A stretch of DNA of 64,000 nucleotides from an uncultured Bacteroides sp. Lineage in GTDB: Bacteria; Bacteroidota; Bacteroidia; Bacteroidales; Bacteroidaceae. The stretch is taken from assembly GCA_900755095.1 (NCBI GenBank), contig CAAEFE010000122.1, forward strand, positions 1 through 64,000, read 5' to 3'. The notes under the pieces were generated by a model. That model worked only from the letters and a program-made list of their open reading frames with translations, was not told where the DNA came from and did no database searches. A program made the translations under genes and the position numbers. This document shows positions 27,201 through 34,355 of the stretch, one piece after another; the first letter of the stretch is position 1; every line of letters begins with the position of its first letter.

Positions 27201-28304
27201 AGTATCCCCATGATAACAATTCAGCCCTCCACCTTCAGTACAGATCCACACATTTCCTGCACTATCTTCAGTCATTTTACCGACTACCGGAAAGCTGAGA
27301 CAGTCTTCACGTAAAGGTTCGGCACAATAAAAGCTATGATTATTCTTATCGGGATTGAATACATTCACTCCTCCATAATAAGTCCCGACCCAAATATTAC
27401 CTTGCATATCTTTATGAAGAGAGAGAATAGAAGTATGGCTTAAAGAATTCGAAGAACTTCCATAACGCGTATAATGACTCCACGTATCAGTAATCGGATC
27501 GTAACAATCGATTCCCTTGAACGTACCTACCCAAATATGCTTAAAATCATCTTCCAGCACGCATCGGACCTGATTATCGGATAATTCCCCCATTCCCGAA
27601 TGACTAACATAAGCGGTTGTCTCCCGATCGGGAGAAACACGGTATAATCCGTTCCAGGCTCCCACCCATATATTTCCGGAACTATCACCCAAAATACAAT
27701 TACCCTTATCAAGGGTAAGTAAAATCTCTTGCCGAAGAGGGTCTTCACGTGATATTGCGACCAAGTATTTTCTGGTAACCACCCATACAGTCTCTCTGTC
27801 TACATAGAGTGCTCTTCCCACAAAACCTTTCTGCACACGAGCAAAAAACGTCAGCTCTGTACCCTGTCCCGTATAATAATAAATGCCGTCTGCACAACTC
27901 ACCCAAAGTGTATCTTTCTTACAAAACAGTCCATACACACCTTTCTGTCGCAGACAAGTGAATTGCTCCGTATAAATATCCAGTTTAATCAGATCGTTTC
28001 CCGAACGAATATACATTCTTCCGTTCTTATCTCCACATAATTCGTTAATCTCATTATTAGTCAGTCCATGATTACTTTCCGAAGGCTGGAATACTCTTAC
28101 ATCCTTACCGTTGTATCTATTCAGTCCCTCAGTAGTTCCCAGCCAGACTGCCCCTAACTCATCCTGATAAATTGATGGGATACACACCTGAGATAATCCA
28201 TCAGATACTCCCAAATGCTTAAAATAATGATTAGTGGCTTCCGCCATCACCATAGATAAAAGACTTAAGAGAAAGGTTATTGTTCTTCGCCACATTTTAC
28301 ACAT
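24255..28304 (-). CDS. Hybrid two-component system regulator (HTCS)
   Basis: Inner-membrane sensor and transcription activator of 1349 residues combining a complete two-component system. A signal/anchor (about 1-22) is followed by a periplasmic sensor of two beta-propellers built from regulator-propeller repeats such as DNQVRCVLEDDFKHIWVGT (about 25-680), a Y_Y_Y domain (about 690-760) and a transmembrane helix (about 765-785). The kinase has His833 in ISHEFRTPLTL and an ATPase with CDTGIGIP. The receiver has phospho-acceptor Asp1147 in IVSDVIMPEMSG, and an AraC-type HTH covers about 1240-1349 (LGFSSPRYFSKSFKAFFGIAP). It should sense an oligosaccharide from this PUL and activate the adjacent operons. 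ATG 28304 follows a TATTTTTG element at 28322-28329; ATG 28295 is an alternative. Confidence 0.96.
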   Translation of the reverse strand: MCKMWRRTITFLLSLLSMVMAEATNHYFKHLGVSDGLSQVCIPSIYQDELGAVWLGTTEGLNRYNGKDVRVFQPSESNHGLTNNEINELCGDKNGRMYIRSGNDLIKLDIYTEQFTCLRQKGVYGLFCKKDTLWVSCADGIYYYTGQGTELTFFARVQKGFVGRALYVDRETVWVVTRKYLVAISREDPLRQEILLTLDKGNCILGDSSGNIWVGAWNGLYRVSPDRETTAYVSHSGMGELSDNQVRCVLEDDFKHIWVGTFKGIDCYDPITDTWSHYTRYGSSSNSLSHTSILSLHKDMQGNIWVGTYYGGVNVFNPDKNNHSFYCAEPLREDCLSFPVVGKMTEDSAGNVWICTEGGGLNCYHGDTGVFSRYMYQKGDQSTLGSNNVKSVFYRKENNRLYAGTHLGGLFVLDLKSNKGHTLHHVTGDPASLPHEIVNDIQEYKDGIAMLTQGGPVFFDPVTEKFSPLTDDPSVQKLISREYAFETFLIDSRHRMWFAVGGGGIVCVNLSSSKVTQYLADSEKDTLTVGRYKTVHIFEDNKGDIYFSTIGAGIFKYQEKQDTFKSYGTTNGVLPSNYCYYICESARDNCLLVLHGKGLSIFDREKEVTEETYHLFRQTYNLGSALYRSKNGIIYISGTNGLAMFQERSFYESQVKSFLNFDKLFIFNEEIVPGDESGILTEILAKTSDIFLSYQQNNVTVEFATFNYNSDRNRLFEYYLDGFDKVWTQTSGTTVTYTNLPPGDYTLKVRSMENKESLKDAICLNIHVSAPFYATIWAYLFYVLCLTALMVAFVRFKTRQAALRSSLEFERKEKERIEELNQVKLRFFTNISHEFRTPLTLILGQIEVLMQMDLGTTIYNRIQRIYKNAWHMRNLISELLDFRKQEQGYLKLRVEEQNLVTFTRQIYMCFYEYAQKKEITYRFDSVEETISVWFDPIQLQKVIFNLLSNAFKYTSNKGNITVEVRKVASQAVVSVCDTGIGIPVEHISKIFDRFYQTDNASSSSSFTLGTGIGLALAKGIMNMHHGKIEVESTVGEGTKFILSLPLGNRHFSDEEMAVTEGRESLIIPEASVSSYGQLMAEEIKEPESQKNMDEEDKPTILLVDDNTELLSMLEDIFLPMYNVYTACNGREGLEMAQQIQPDLIVSDVIMPEMSGKDLCYKIKTNVELSHISVVLLTAQTSVEYVVEGLMFGADDYITKPFNIKVLVARCNNLIKNKKRLIAHYAGKVITESPVAEAINEKDKELLTKCVNIVRENFENPDFDVTALASELCMGRSKLYMQFKQMTGLTPNEFILKVKLDEAMSLLTEHPELNITEISVRLGFSSPRYFSKSFKAFFGIAPQGVRSRKE

Positions 28305-28321
28305 AATTATATTGCGGGTAG

Positions 28322-28329
28322 CAAAAATA
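28322..28329 (-). promoter_or_regulatory. -7 element TATTTTTG for the HTCS gene
   Basis: TAnnTTTG match on the minus strand, about 18 bp from the ATG at 28304, implying a very short leader. Confidence 0.45.
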
Positions 28330-28477
28330 CAAAAAAAACATAATTATTGGTTAAGAATCTCTTTAATTTATACCCTTCCAGCCGAAATGCAGTTTATTCA
28401 TTTGACGATTCTTGCTAAAATACAGTCCCACAGTATTTTTTCAAGGAAAAATCAATGGTGTTTTTAGGTTAAAACCA

Positions 28478-28485
28478 TATCTTTG
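28478..28485 (+). promoter_or_regulatory. -7 element TATCTTTG for the methyltransferase operon
   Basis: TAnnTTTG match followed by a leader of about 230 nt that includes two inverted repeats. Confidence 0.45.
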
Positions 28486-28721
28486 CCACAAACTAAAAAG
28501 AATAATTGGATGTTAATCACATTTACATTCCGCAAGGATCTCGTTCTGTAAATAATCTGTAAGTCTTCCTCTCATTACAGATTATCCCTTACATTTTCTC
28601 CGGCATATTCATGTCAGAGTTGATTTCTATTTTCTAAAAAAATAACAACTATTGTAGGCTCAAATGGTTTTATGCATCCCCGTATGCCTCCATTTGACGT
28701 ACACCTAAAACATTAAAAACA

Positions 28722-29495
28722 ATGAGTAACAATAATACATCTATACATGATTTCGATTTCTCTTTCATATGTAACTACTTCAAGCTGCTGAAACGTCAAG
28801 GTCCCGGAAGTCCGGAAGCCACACGCAAAGCTGTAAGTTTCATCAACGAACTGACCGATGATGCAAAGATTGCCGATATCGGCTGCGGCACAGGCGGTCA
28901 GACACTGTTTCTGGCTGACTACGTGAAAGGACAGATTACGGGCATAGACCTCTTTCCCGATTTTATCGAAATATTCAATGAGAATGCGGTGAAAGCCAAT
29001 TGCGCCGACAGAGTAAAAGGAATCACCGGATCAATGGACAATCTCCCGTTTCAGAACGAGGAACTCGATCTGATCTGGTCCGAAGGAGCAATCTACAATA
29101 TAGGATTCGAACGTGGGATGAACGAATGGAACAAATACCTGAAAAAAGGCGGTTTCATCGCAGTGAGCGAAGCATCCTGGTTCACTTCGGAACGTCCTGC
29201 GGAAATAGAAGACTTCTGGATGGACGCCTATCCGGAAATCAGCGTGATCCCGACATGTATTGACAAGATGGAAAGGGCCGGATATACTCCAACAGCCCAT
29301 TTCATCCTACCGGAGAACTGCTGGACAGAACATTATTTTGCCCCACAAGATGAAGTACGGGAGACATTCATGAAAGAACACGCGGGAAATAAAACTGCGA
29401 TGGATTTCATGAAAGGTCAGCAGTACGAACGAAGTCTGTATAGTAAATATAAAGATTACTATGGCTACGTATTCTATATAGGACAAAAAAGATAA
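28722..29495 (+). CDS. Class I SAM-dependent methyltransferase
   Basis: Cytoplasmic methyltransferase of 257 residues with the Rossmann SAM site [12 protein letters not shown] (motif I, about residues 46-57), the acidic turn GIDLFPDFI (motif II) and [16 protein letters not shown] (motif IV region). The fold is that of Methyltransf_11/25 small-molecule methyltransferases; the substrate is unknown. The gene heads a plus-strand group with a single-domain AraC regulator and a small protein. Its long structured leader suggests post-transcriptional control. ATG 28722 is the only sensible start. Confidence 0.88.
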   Translation: MSNNNTSIHDFDFSFICNYFKLLKRQGPGSPEATRKAVSFINELTDDAKIADIGCGTGGQTLFLADYVKGQITGIDLFPDFIEIFNENAVKANCADRVKGITGSMDNLPFQNEELDLIWSEGAIYNIGFERGMNEWNKYLKKGGFIAVSEASWFTSERPAEIEDFWMDAYPEISVIPTCIDKMERAGYTPTAHFILPENCWTEHYFAPQDEVRETFMKEHAGNKTAMDFMKGQQYERSLYSKYKDYYGYVFYIGQKR

Positions 29496-29567
29496 TCATT
29501 ATCTGCCGGAGAAGTTGGCAAGATAGGACAACTCTCCGGCTCTTATTATTCTTTATTTTGCATTAAA

Positions 29568-29918
29568 ATGGAAACGAAAGAAATAAATAGGCAGGAATAT
29601 AAATTACGGATCGACAAAGTGACCGAATATATTCATCAAAACATAGACCAACCTCTATCATTGCATAAGATGGCAGGAATCGCGTGCTTTTCTCCTTTCC
29701 ACTTTCATCGCGTTTTCACGTTTCTGACGGGCGAAACACCGACGGAATATATCAAACGCACCCGGATTGAAAAAGCAGCACTGCTACTACAGAATGACAG
29801 GCAACTGTCTGCGACCGAAATTGCCAGTCGCTGTGGTTTCAGCAGTTTATCACTCCTCAGCCGCAACTTTAAGCAACATTTCAATATCACTATCCGTGAA
29901 TTTCGTTCACAGGAATAA
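29568..29918 (+). CDS. AraC-family transcription regulator, HTH domain only
   Basis: DNA-binding protein of 116 residues consisting solely of the two helix-turn-helix motifs of the AraC/XylS family: SLHKMAGIACFSPFHFHRVF (first) and SATEIASRCGFSSLSLLSRN (second), with the linker GETPTEYIKRTRIEKAALLL. There is no ligand-binding domain, unlike most AraC regulators of 250-300 residues, so activity is probably set by amount or by a partner, as in SoxS or MarA. It lies 72 bp downstream of the methyltransferase gene and 14 bp before the next small gene. Targets are unknown. Confidence 0.9.
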   Translation: METKEINRQEYKLRIDKVTEYIHQNIDQPLSLHKMAGIACFSPFHFHRVFTFLTGETPTEYIKRTRIEKAALLLQNDRQLSATEIASRCGFSSLSLLSRNFKQHFNITIREFRSQE

Positions 29919-29932
29919 ACACCTAAAAAGAC

Positions 29933-30151
29933 ATGGAAAATCAGATTCTAATTTTTCGGACCTCCATCACGAAGAGACGCGACATCAAGCTCATCGGAAG
30001 TCTCCTGGCAAAGTTCCCGCAAATCACCCGATGGAATGTAGATTTCGAGGACTGGGAGAAGGTATTAAGAATCGAGTGCAGCAATATCACCGCACTCGAG
30101 ATTTCGGAAACACTCCGGAATAGTCATATCTTTGCTACGGAGCTGGAATAA
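29933..30151 (+). CDS. Small hypothetical protein, possible ferredoxin-like fold
   Basis: Seventy-two residues, starting MENQILIFRTSITKRRDIKL. The pattern strand-helix-strand-strand-helix-strand (QILIFRTSI, KLIGSLLAKFP, TRWNVDFED, VLRIECS, ALEISETLRN, IFATELE) would fit the fold of heavy-metal-associated domains, but the metal-binding CxxC is absent. It begins 14 bp after the AraC gene, which supports a real, cotranscribed gene. Its last 17 bp overlap the 3' end of the convergent sirtuin gene. No function can be assigned. Confidence 0.68.
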   Translation: MENQILIFRTSITKRRDIKLIGSLLAKFPQITRWNVDFEDWEKVLRIECSNITALEISETLRNSHIFATELE

Positions 30152-30839
30152 GCAGTTGTTTCAGTTCCTCCACCCCTTCAGAAGCTCCTTTCCGAAGGAC
30201 ATGTATCGAACGGGAAGTATGTGTGTCCACCGGCTTCGGGTCTATCAGATACACCTCTGCTCCTCTCGGTACATAATGCAGCAAACCTGCCGCAGGATAT
30301 ACATTGAGCGATGTGCCGATGATAACGAATATATCCGCCTTTTCTACATATCGGATAGCTGTCTCAATCTCCGGCACCGCCTCTCCGAACCAGACAATAA
30401 AAGGACGCAACTGAGTTCCGTCACCGGCCTTATCTCCCATTTTTACTTCATACTCTTCCGGCTTCAGTTCCTTTATATAATGAGGGTTATACGGGTCTCT
30501 GCTGGAGCAGACCTTTGTCAACTCACCATGCAGGTGAATGATATGGCTGCTTCCTGCCCGTTCGTGCAGATTATCCACATTCTGTGTGATACCCGCCACA
30601 TTGAAATTCTTTTCCAGTTCCGCCAGCAGTTCATGTCCGCGATTCGGCTTCACTTCCAGCAATTGTTTCCTTCGTGCATTATAAAAGTTAATCACCAATG
30701 CAGGATCACGCTGGTATCCTTCGGGAGTAGCTACCTGCTCCACAGGATATTTATCCCACAAACCGCCCGCATCACGAAATGTGCTGATTCCACTTTCGGC
30801 ACTCATGCCCGCACCTGTCAATACTACCAGATTCTTCAT
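30135..30839 (-). CDS. cobB: Sir2-family NAD-dependent protein deacylase (sirtuin)
   Basis: Cytoplasmic sirtuin of 234 residues that removes acyl groups from lysines using NAD+. Seen: the NAD loop GAGMSAESGISTFRD, the catalytic segment TQNVDNLHERAG with HLHGEL (catalytic His), and GTSLNVYPAAGL near the end. FYNARRKQL carries the Tyr-x-x-Arg pair that marks class III sirtuins able to remove succinyl and malonyl groups. Odd point: the four zinc-binding cysteines are not there; only one Cys is seen in VCSSRDPYNPHY. A good ribosome site, AAGGAG, precedes the ATG, and TACATTTG at 30867-30874 is a fitting -7 element. The 3' end overlaps the small gene on the other strand. Confidence 0.92.
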   Translation of the reverse strand: MKNLVVLTGAGMSAESGISTFRDAGGLWDKYPVEQVATPEGYQRDPALVINFYNARRKQLLEVKPNRGHELLAELEKNFNVAGITQNVDNLHERAGSSHIIHLHGELTKVCSSRDPYNPHYIKELKPEEYEVKMGDKAGDGTQLRPFIVWFGEAVPEIETAIRYVEKADIFVIIGTSLNVYPAAGLLHYVPRGAEVYLIDPKPVDTHTSRSIHVLRKGASEGVEELKQLLIPAP

Positions 30840-30866
30840 AACCGCTCCTTATTATTAAAAGATATA

Positions 30867-30874
30867 CAAATGTA
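30867..30874 (-). promoter_or_regulatory. -7 element TACATTTG for the sirtuin
   Basis: TAnnTTTG match on the minus strand, 28 bp upstream of the ATG, with AAGGAG in between. Confidence 0.5.
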
Positions 30875-30981
30875 ATCAGAATCATTGAATAAAAGAAAAC
30901 TTCCGCCCGCATAATCTAATCCAAGGTATACAAGAATTTAATACCGTCCATACGAAGACTTCGTGCCGGATATACTAAAAT

Positions 30982-31072
30982 CTATTCGTCTGACTATAGT
31001 AATTCTTTCGTCTGACTATAGTCAGACGATAATTCAACTGTAGTCAGACGCAAGTTTAACTATAGTCAGACG
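30982..31072. repeat. 22-bp-period array C (4 units, ACTATAGT core)
   Basis: The core ACTATAGT (ACTGTAGT once) starts at 30993, 31015, 31037 and 31059, an exact 22-bp period. The second unit is a perfect 18-bp palindrome, GTCTGACTATAGTCAGAC. The first unit keeps mainly the left arm, the third and fourth mainly the right arm. It sits between the divergent sirtuin and FKBP genes. A separate palindrome, AAGGAATTAATTCCTT, lies at 31134-31149. Confidence 0.85.
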
Positions 31073-31223
31073 AATAAATTCCAGCATAAACGAACTTAAA
31101 CAGTAAGAACACAAAGATTAAATCTTAGGAATGAAGGAATTAATTCCTTAAAGAAAAGAGACTAACTTTCACGGATATAAGAATTTTTAAATACTAAATG
31201 CTAAATCATTCAAATAAAACGTG

Positions 31224-31231
31224 TACTTTTG
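31224..31231 (+). promoter_or_regulatory. -7 element TACTTTTG for the FKBP pair
   Basis: TAnnTTTG match. Transcription would start near 31238, upstream of all candidate FKBP start codons. Confidence 0.5.
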
Positions 31232-31307
31232 CGATTCATAAATTTGCAATTGATTGAAAGCTAAAACCATGAAGGTGATATGCTTCGATCTTCAACAAAA
31301 ACATTAT

Positions 31308-31892
31308 ATGGATAAATTCAGTTACGCTATTGGCCTCGGAATCGGTCAAAACTTATTAAGCATGGGTGCAAAAGGCATCGCTGTAGATGACTTTGCACAA
31401 GCAATTAAAGATGTATTGGAAGGTAATCAGACGGCTATCAGCCATCAGGAAGCCCGCGAAATAGTGAACAAGTATTTCGAAGAACTGGAAGCTAAGATGG
31501 GCGCTGCCGCCATCGAACAAGGAAAAGCTTTCCTCGAAGAAAATAAGAAAAAGCCGGGCGTGGTTACGCTGCCCAGCGGACTGCAATACGAAGTGATCAA
31601 CGAAGGCACAGGCAAAAAAGCGAAAGCTACCGATCAGGTAAAATGCCACTACGAAGGCACACTGATCGACGGTACACTGTTCGACAGCTCTATCAAGCGC
31701 GGAGAACCGGCTGTATTCGGCGTCAATCAGGTAATCCCGGGATGGGTGGAAGCATTGCAACTGATGCCCGAAGGTTCCAAATGGAAACTCTATATTCCGT
31801 CCGACCTTGCTTATGGCGCCAGAGGTGCCGGAGAAATGATTCCTCCCCACAGCACATTGGTATTTGAAGTAGAATTACTCGAAGTATTATAA
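31308..31892 (+). CDS. FKBP-type peptidyl-prolyl isomerase (no signal peptide)
   Basis: Prolyl isomerase of 194 residues in the FKBP22/FkpA arrangement: an N-terminal helical dimerisation domain (MDKFSYAIGLGIGQNLLSMG and on, to about residue 85) followed by an FKBP domain (about 95-194) with GLQYEVINEGTGKKAK, GTLIDGTLFDSS, VIPGWVEALQLMPEGS and AYGARGAGEMIPPHSTLVFEVEL. No signal peptide, so it likely folds proteins in the cytoplasm. The ATG at 31308 is preferred because family proteins begin at this helix; ATG 31269 and a TTG at 31254 are in frame upstream. A paralog with a lipoprotein signal follows 20 bp later. Confidence 0.9.
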   Translation: MDKFSYAIGLGIGQNLLSMGAKGIAVDDFAQAIKDVLEGNQTAISHQEAREIVNKYFEELEAKMGAAAIEQGKAFLEENKKKPGVVTLPSGLQYEVINEGTGKKAKATDQVKCHYEGTLIDGTLFDSSIKRGEPAVFGVNQVIPGWVEALQLMPEGSKWKLYIPSDLAYGARGAGEMIPPHSTLVFEVELLEVL

Positions 31893-31912
31893 ATAAAAAA
31901 TTTCAAAGCAAA

Positions 31913-32788
31913 ATGAAAAAAGTTAGTATTTTTATGGCAATCGCCGCTGCTGCAAGTCTTGCTTCTTGTACAGCTCAAGCTCCTAAAGCAAATCTGAAAA
32001 CAGACATCGACTCACTGTCTTACTCTATCGGTATGGCTCAGACTCAAGGTCTGAAAGGCTATCTGACAGGCCGTCTGGACGTTGATACTGCATATATGGC
32101 AGAATTCATCAAAGGTTTGAACGAAGGTGCAAACAAGACCAGCAAGAAAGACATCGCTTACATGGCAGGTCTTCAGATCGGTCAGCAGATCAGCAACCAG
32201 ATGATGAAAGGTATCAACCAGGAACTGTTCGCTGGTGACTCTACCAAAACGATCAGCAAAGACAACTTCATGGCTGGTTTCATCGCAGGTACACTGGAAA
32301 AAGGTGGCGTGATGACTATGGAAGCTGCTCAGGAATATACTCGCACAGCTATGGAAACTATCAAAGCGAAAGCTATGGAAGAAAAATACGCTGACAACAA
32401 AGCTGCCGGTGAAAAATTCCTTGCTGAAAACAAAGCTAAAGAAGGTGTGAAAACTACTGAAAGCGGATTGCAGTACAAAGTAATCACTGAAGGTAAAGGT
32501 GAAATCCCTGCTGACACTTGCAAAGTGAAAGTGAACTATAAAGGTACTTTGATCGACGGTACAGAATTCGACAGCTCTTACAAACGTAACGAGCCTGCTA
32601 CTTTCCGTGCCAACCAAGTAATCAAAGGCTGGACAGAAGCTCTGACTATGATGCCTGTAGGTTCTAAATGGGAACTTTACATCCCGCAAGAACTCGCTTA
32701 CGGTTCAAGAGAATCAGGACAGATCAAACCGTTCTCTACTCTGATTTTCGAAGTTGAACTGGTAGGTATCGAAAAAGATAAGAAATAA
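31913..32788 (+). CDS. FKBP-type peptidyl-prolyl isomerase, lipoprotein
   Basis: Envelope prolyl isomerase of 291 residues. The SPII signal ends AASLASC at about residue 20. The N-terminal helical domain (about 30-175) contains DSLSYSIGMAQTQGLKGYL and a second internal copy, IAYMAGLQIGQQI. The FKBP domain (about 185-288) has GLQYKVITEGKGEIP, GTLIDGTEFDSS, VIKGWTEALTMMPVGS and FSTLIFEVEL. It is a paralog of the upstream gene with extra N-terminal length and export. Codons favour highly used forms, consistent with strong expression. A strong terminator at 32819-32849 ends the operon. Confidence 0.94.
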   Translation: MKKVSIFMAIAAAASLASCTAQAPKANLKTDIDSLSYSIGMAQTQGLKGYLTGRLDVDTAYMAEFIKGLNEGANKTSKKDIAYMAGLQIGQQISNQMMKGINQELFAGDSTKTISKDNFMAGFIAGTLEKGGVMTMEAAQEYTRTAMETIKAKAMEEKYADNKAAGEKFLAENKAKEGVKTTESGLQYKVITEGKGEIPADTCKVKVNYKGTLIDGTEFDSSYKRNEPATFRANQVIKGWTEALTMMPVGSKWELYIPQELAYGSRESGQIKPFSTLIFEVELVGIEKDKK

Positions 32789-32818
32789 GAAAGTATCTTT
32801 CTAAATAGAAAAAGGAAA

Positions 32819-32849
32819 GGGGTGCAAAGTCTTTGCACTCCTTTTTTTT
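32819..32849 (+). terminator. Rho-independent terminator of the FKBP operon
   Basis: GGGGTGCAAAG (32819-32829) pairs with CTTTGCACTCC (32831-32841), followed by eight T. Confidence 0.9.
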
Positions 32850-32900
32850 GCTTTTTCCTATTTTTTTTCCCGTAAAAGAAGAATAATTAAAATAAATCTC

Positions 32901-32908
32901 TATATTTG
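32901..32908 (+). promoter_or_regulatory. -7 element TATATTTG for the Lrp-type regulator
   Basis: TAnnTTTG match 40 bp upstream of the ATG at 32949. Confidence 0.5.
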
Positions 32909-32948
32909 CTTACTATTTGATAACAACAGGAAATTATAATTTATTATT

Positions 32949-33413
32949 ATGGAAAAAATAGACAACCTCGACAGGCAGATTCTAGAGATTATTTCACAGA
33001 ATGCCCGCATCCCTTTCAAAGACGTAGCAGCCGAATGCGGAGTGTCACGTGCAGCTATCCATCAACGCGTACAAAGACTGATCGACTTGGGCGTCATCGT
33101 AGGCTCAGGCTATCATGTAAACCCGAAATCACTGGGTTACAGAACTTGTACATACGTGGGAATCAAACTGGAAAAAGGTTCTATGTACAAATCAGTGGTG
33201 GCCGAGTTGCAAAAGATTCCGGAAATTGTGGAATGCCATTTCACTACCGGTCCTTACACCATGCTGACCAAACTCTACGCATGCGACAACGAACACCTGA
33301 TGGACTTGCTGAATAACAAAATGCAAGAAATACCGGGTGTGGTTGCTACAGAAACACTGATTTCTCTGGAACAGAGTATCAAAAAAGAAATTCCTATCCG
33401 CGTAGAAAAATAA
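32949..33413 (+). CDS. Lrp/AsnC-family transcription regulator
   Basis: Regulator of 154 residues with an N-terminal winged HTH (NLDRQILEIISQNARIPFKD, then VAAECGVSRAAIHQRVQRL) and a C-terminal RAM/AsnC ligand-binding domain (about 70-145: YVGIKLEKGSMYKSVVAELQ, GPYTMLTKLYACDNEHLMDL). Such proteins form octamers and respond to amino acids such as leucine or asparagine; the ligand is unknown here. It lies 4 bp before a small membrane-protein gene in the same transcript. Confidence 0.95.
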   Translation: MEKIDNLDRQILEIISQNARIPFKDVAAECGVSRAAIHQRVQRLIDLGVIVGSGYHVNPKSLGYRTCTYVGIKLEKGSMYKSVVAELQKIPEIVECHFTTGPYTMLTKLYACDNEHLMDLLNNKMQEIPGVVATETLISLEQSIKKEIPIRVEK

Positions 33414-33417
33414 CAGA

Positions 33418-33729
33418 ATGGAATTCCTGAATGAATATCACCTTGCCGGGTTATTTATCGGAATTTGTACCTTTTTGATTATCGGCCTTTTTCACCCTGT
33501 TGTGGTAAAGGCCGAATATTATTGGGGCACCAAATGCTGGTGGATATTCCTGATACTAGGCATTGCAGGCGTCGCGGCATCGTTGAGCGTCGACAATGTC
33601 ATTCTGTCTTCTCTGTTAGGGGTATTTGCCTTCTCCTCGTTTTGGACCATCAAAGAGGTCTTTGAGCAGGAAGACCGGGTGAAAAAAGGCTGGTTCCCCA
33701 AGAACCCGAAACGCAAATATAAGTTCTGA
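33418..33729 (+). CDS. DUF4491-like small inner-membrane protein
   Basis: Protein of 103 residues with three predicted membrane helices (about 10-30 LAGLFIGICTFLIIGLF, 42-60 WWIFLILGIAGVAASL and 62-80 VILSSLLGVFAFSSFW) and a basic C-terminal tail (KKGWFPKNPKRKYKF). It resembles DUF4491, a small Bacteroidetes membrane family of unknown role. Its start is 4 bp after the Lrp stop, so it is cotranscribed, and a functional link to amino-acid sensing is possible but not shown. Confidence 0.82.
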   Translation: MEFLNEYHLAGLFIGICTFLIIGLFHPVVVKAEYYWGTKCWWIFLILGIAGVAASLSVDNVILSSLLGVFAFSSFWTIKEVFEQEDRVKKGWFPKNPKRKYKF

Positions 33730-33787
33730 GAAGAGAAAGTATTGTAGTTTTTTATTGTTAGGACTTGCATATTTCAATAGAAAATAC

Positions 33788-33795
33788 TACTTTTG
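33788..33795 (+). promoter_or_regulatory. -7 element TACTTTTG for tRNA-Met
   Basis: TAnnTTTG match about 28 bp upstream of the mature tRNA 5' end. Confidence 0.55.
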
Positions 33796-33822
33796 TCACC
33801 GCATCCAGTAAACGGATACACC

Positions 33823-33896
33823 GGACTTGTAGCTCAGTTGGTTAGAGCAACAGACTCATAATCTGGAGGTCCCTGGTTCAAGCCCAGGCTGGTCCA
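33823..33896 (+). tRNA. tRNA-Met (anticodon CAT)
   Basis: Cloverleaf of 74 nt. The acceptor strand GGACTTG pairs with CTGGTCC (one T-T mismatch), the D arm contains AGCTCAGTTGGTTAGAGC, the anticodon loop is CTCATAA with CAT at 33857-33859, and the T arm is CCTGG TTCAAGC CCAGG. The discriminator is A; CCA is not fully encoded. It lacks the initiator's mismatched 1-72 pair and is therefore read as elongator tRNA-Met. A lysidine-modified tRNA-Ile reading ATA would look similar at this level. Confidence 0.93.
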
Positions 33897-33900
33897 CAAA

Positions 33901-33937
33901 AAAATGGTTGTAACACAAGTTGTTACAACCATTTTTT
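33901..33937 (+). terminator. Terminator after tRNA-Met
   Basis: AAAATGGTTGTAAC pairs with GTTACAACCATTTT and ends in a T run. Its symmetric A/T flanks would also work on the minus strand. Confidence 0.88.
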
Positions 33938-34106
33938 ATATCCGGCATCGGGGGCCGAATCTATTACTTCCTCTAATTTTCGCCTTCTTTCAGAGAATTT
34001 ATTCCATGCCCAAAGTATATGAGAATATACTAGTTCCCACAAGATTATGATTTTAAAGATACGGAAGAGGTAAATAAAACGGGCATCATTAAAGAAACCC
34101 TAGATA

Positions 34107-34310
34107 GGGACTAACTAAAAAGGCAATAGTATCTTAAATCTCCTCCTTCGGGAAGGAGGGGTGGCTGAAAGCCGGGGTGGTAGGTAAACAAGGTTATCTC
34201 TAATTTACTATGAATAAAAGAATTGCGTATTCACCTACCACCTCCCCCTACGGGTACTCCTCCTTCCCGAAGGAGGAGATTTAAGATACTACCGACTTTT
34301 TAATCAGCCA
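34107..34310. repeat. Large inverted repeat (two arms of a recurring ~85-bp sequence)
   Basis: The left arm (about 34107-34190) and right arm (about 34228-34310, reversed) share AAAAAG..AGTATCTTAAATC, TCCTCCTTCGGGAAGGAGG and GGTGGTAGGT. They are separated by about 40 bp. The right arm is nearly identical to the body of the element at 44575-44714, including AGTACCCG.AGGGGGAGGTGG; the left arm has diverged in the middle (GGTGGCTGAAAGCCGGGGTGG). Each arm also contains its own small hairpin, CTCCTTC/GAAGGAG. No coding capacity. Confidence 0.85.
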
Positions 34311-34355
34311 AAAAAAATCCCATTTTGAAAACCACTCTTGGCACCAAAATGGGAT
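34310..34355 (-). terminator. Rho-independent terminator (minus strand)
   Basis: On the minus strand ATCCCATTTTG (34355-34345) pairs with CAAAATGGGAT (34327-34317), followed by seven T. No minus-strand protein gene lies upstream, which points to a short RNA. Confidence 0.75.

Larger units (their letters stand above)
28305..28721. other. Divergent promoter region with structured leader
   Basis: Between the HTCS gene (minus) and the methyltransferase gene (plus). TATTTTTG at 28322-28329 serves the HTCS and TATCTTTG at 28478-28485 serves the methyltransferase. The ~230-nt leader of the latter contains two stem-loops: ATAATCTGTAA (28552-28562) with TTACAGATTAT (28575-28585), and CAAATGG (28661-28667) with CCATTTG (28690-28696), enclosing GCAT/ATGC. 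No known riboswitch class was recognised. Confidence 0.5.
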
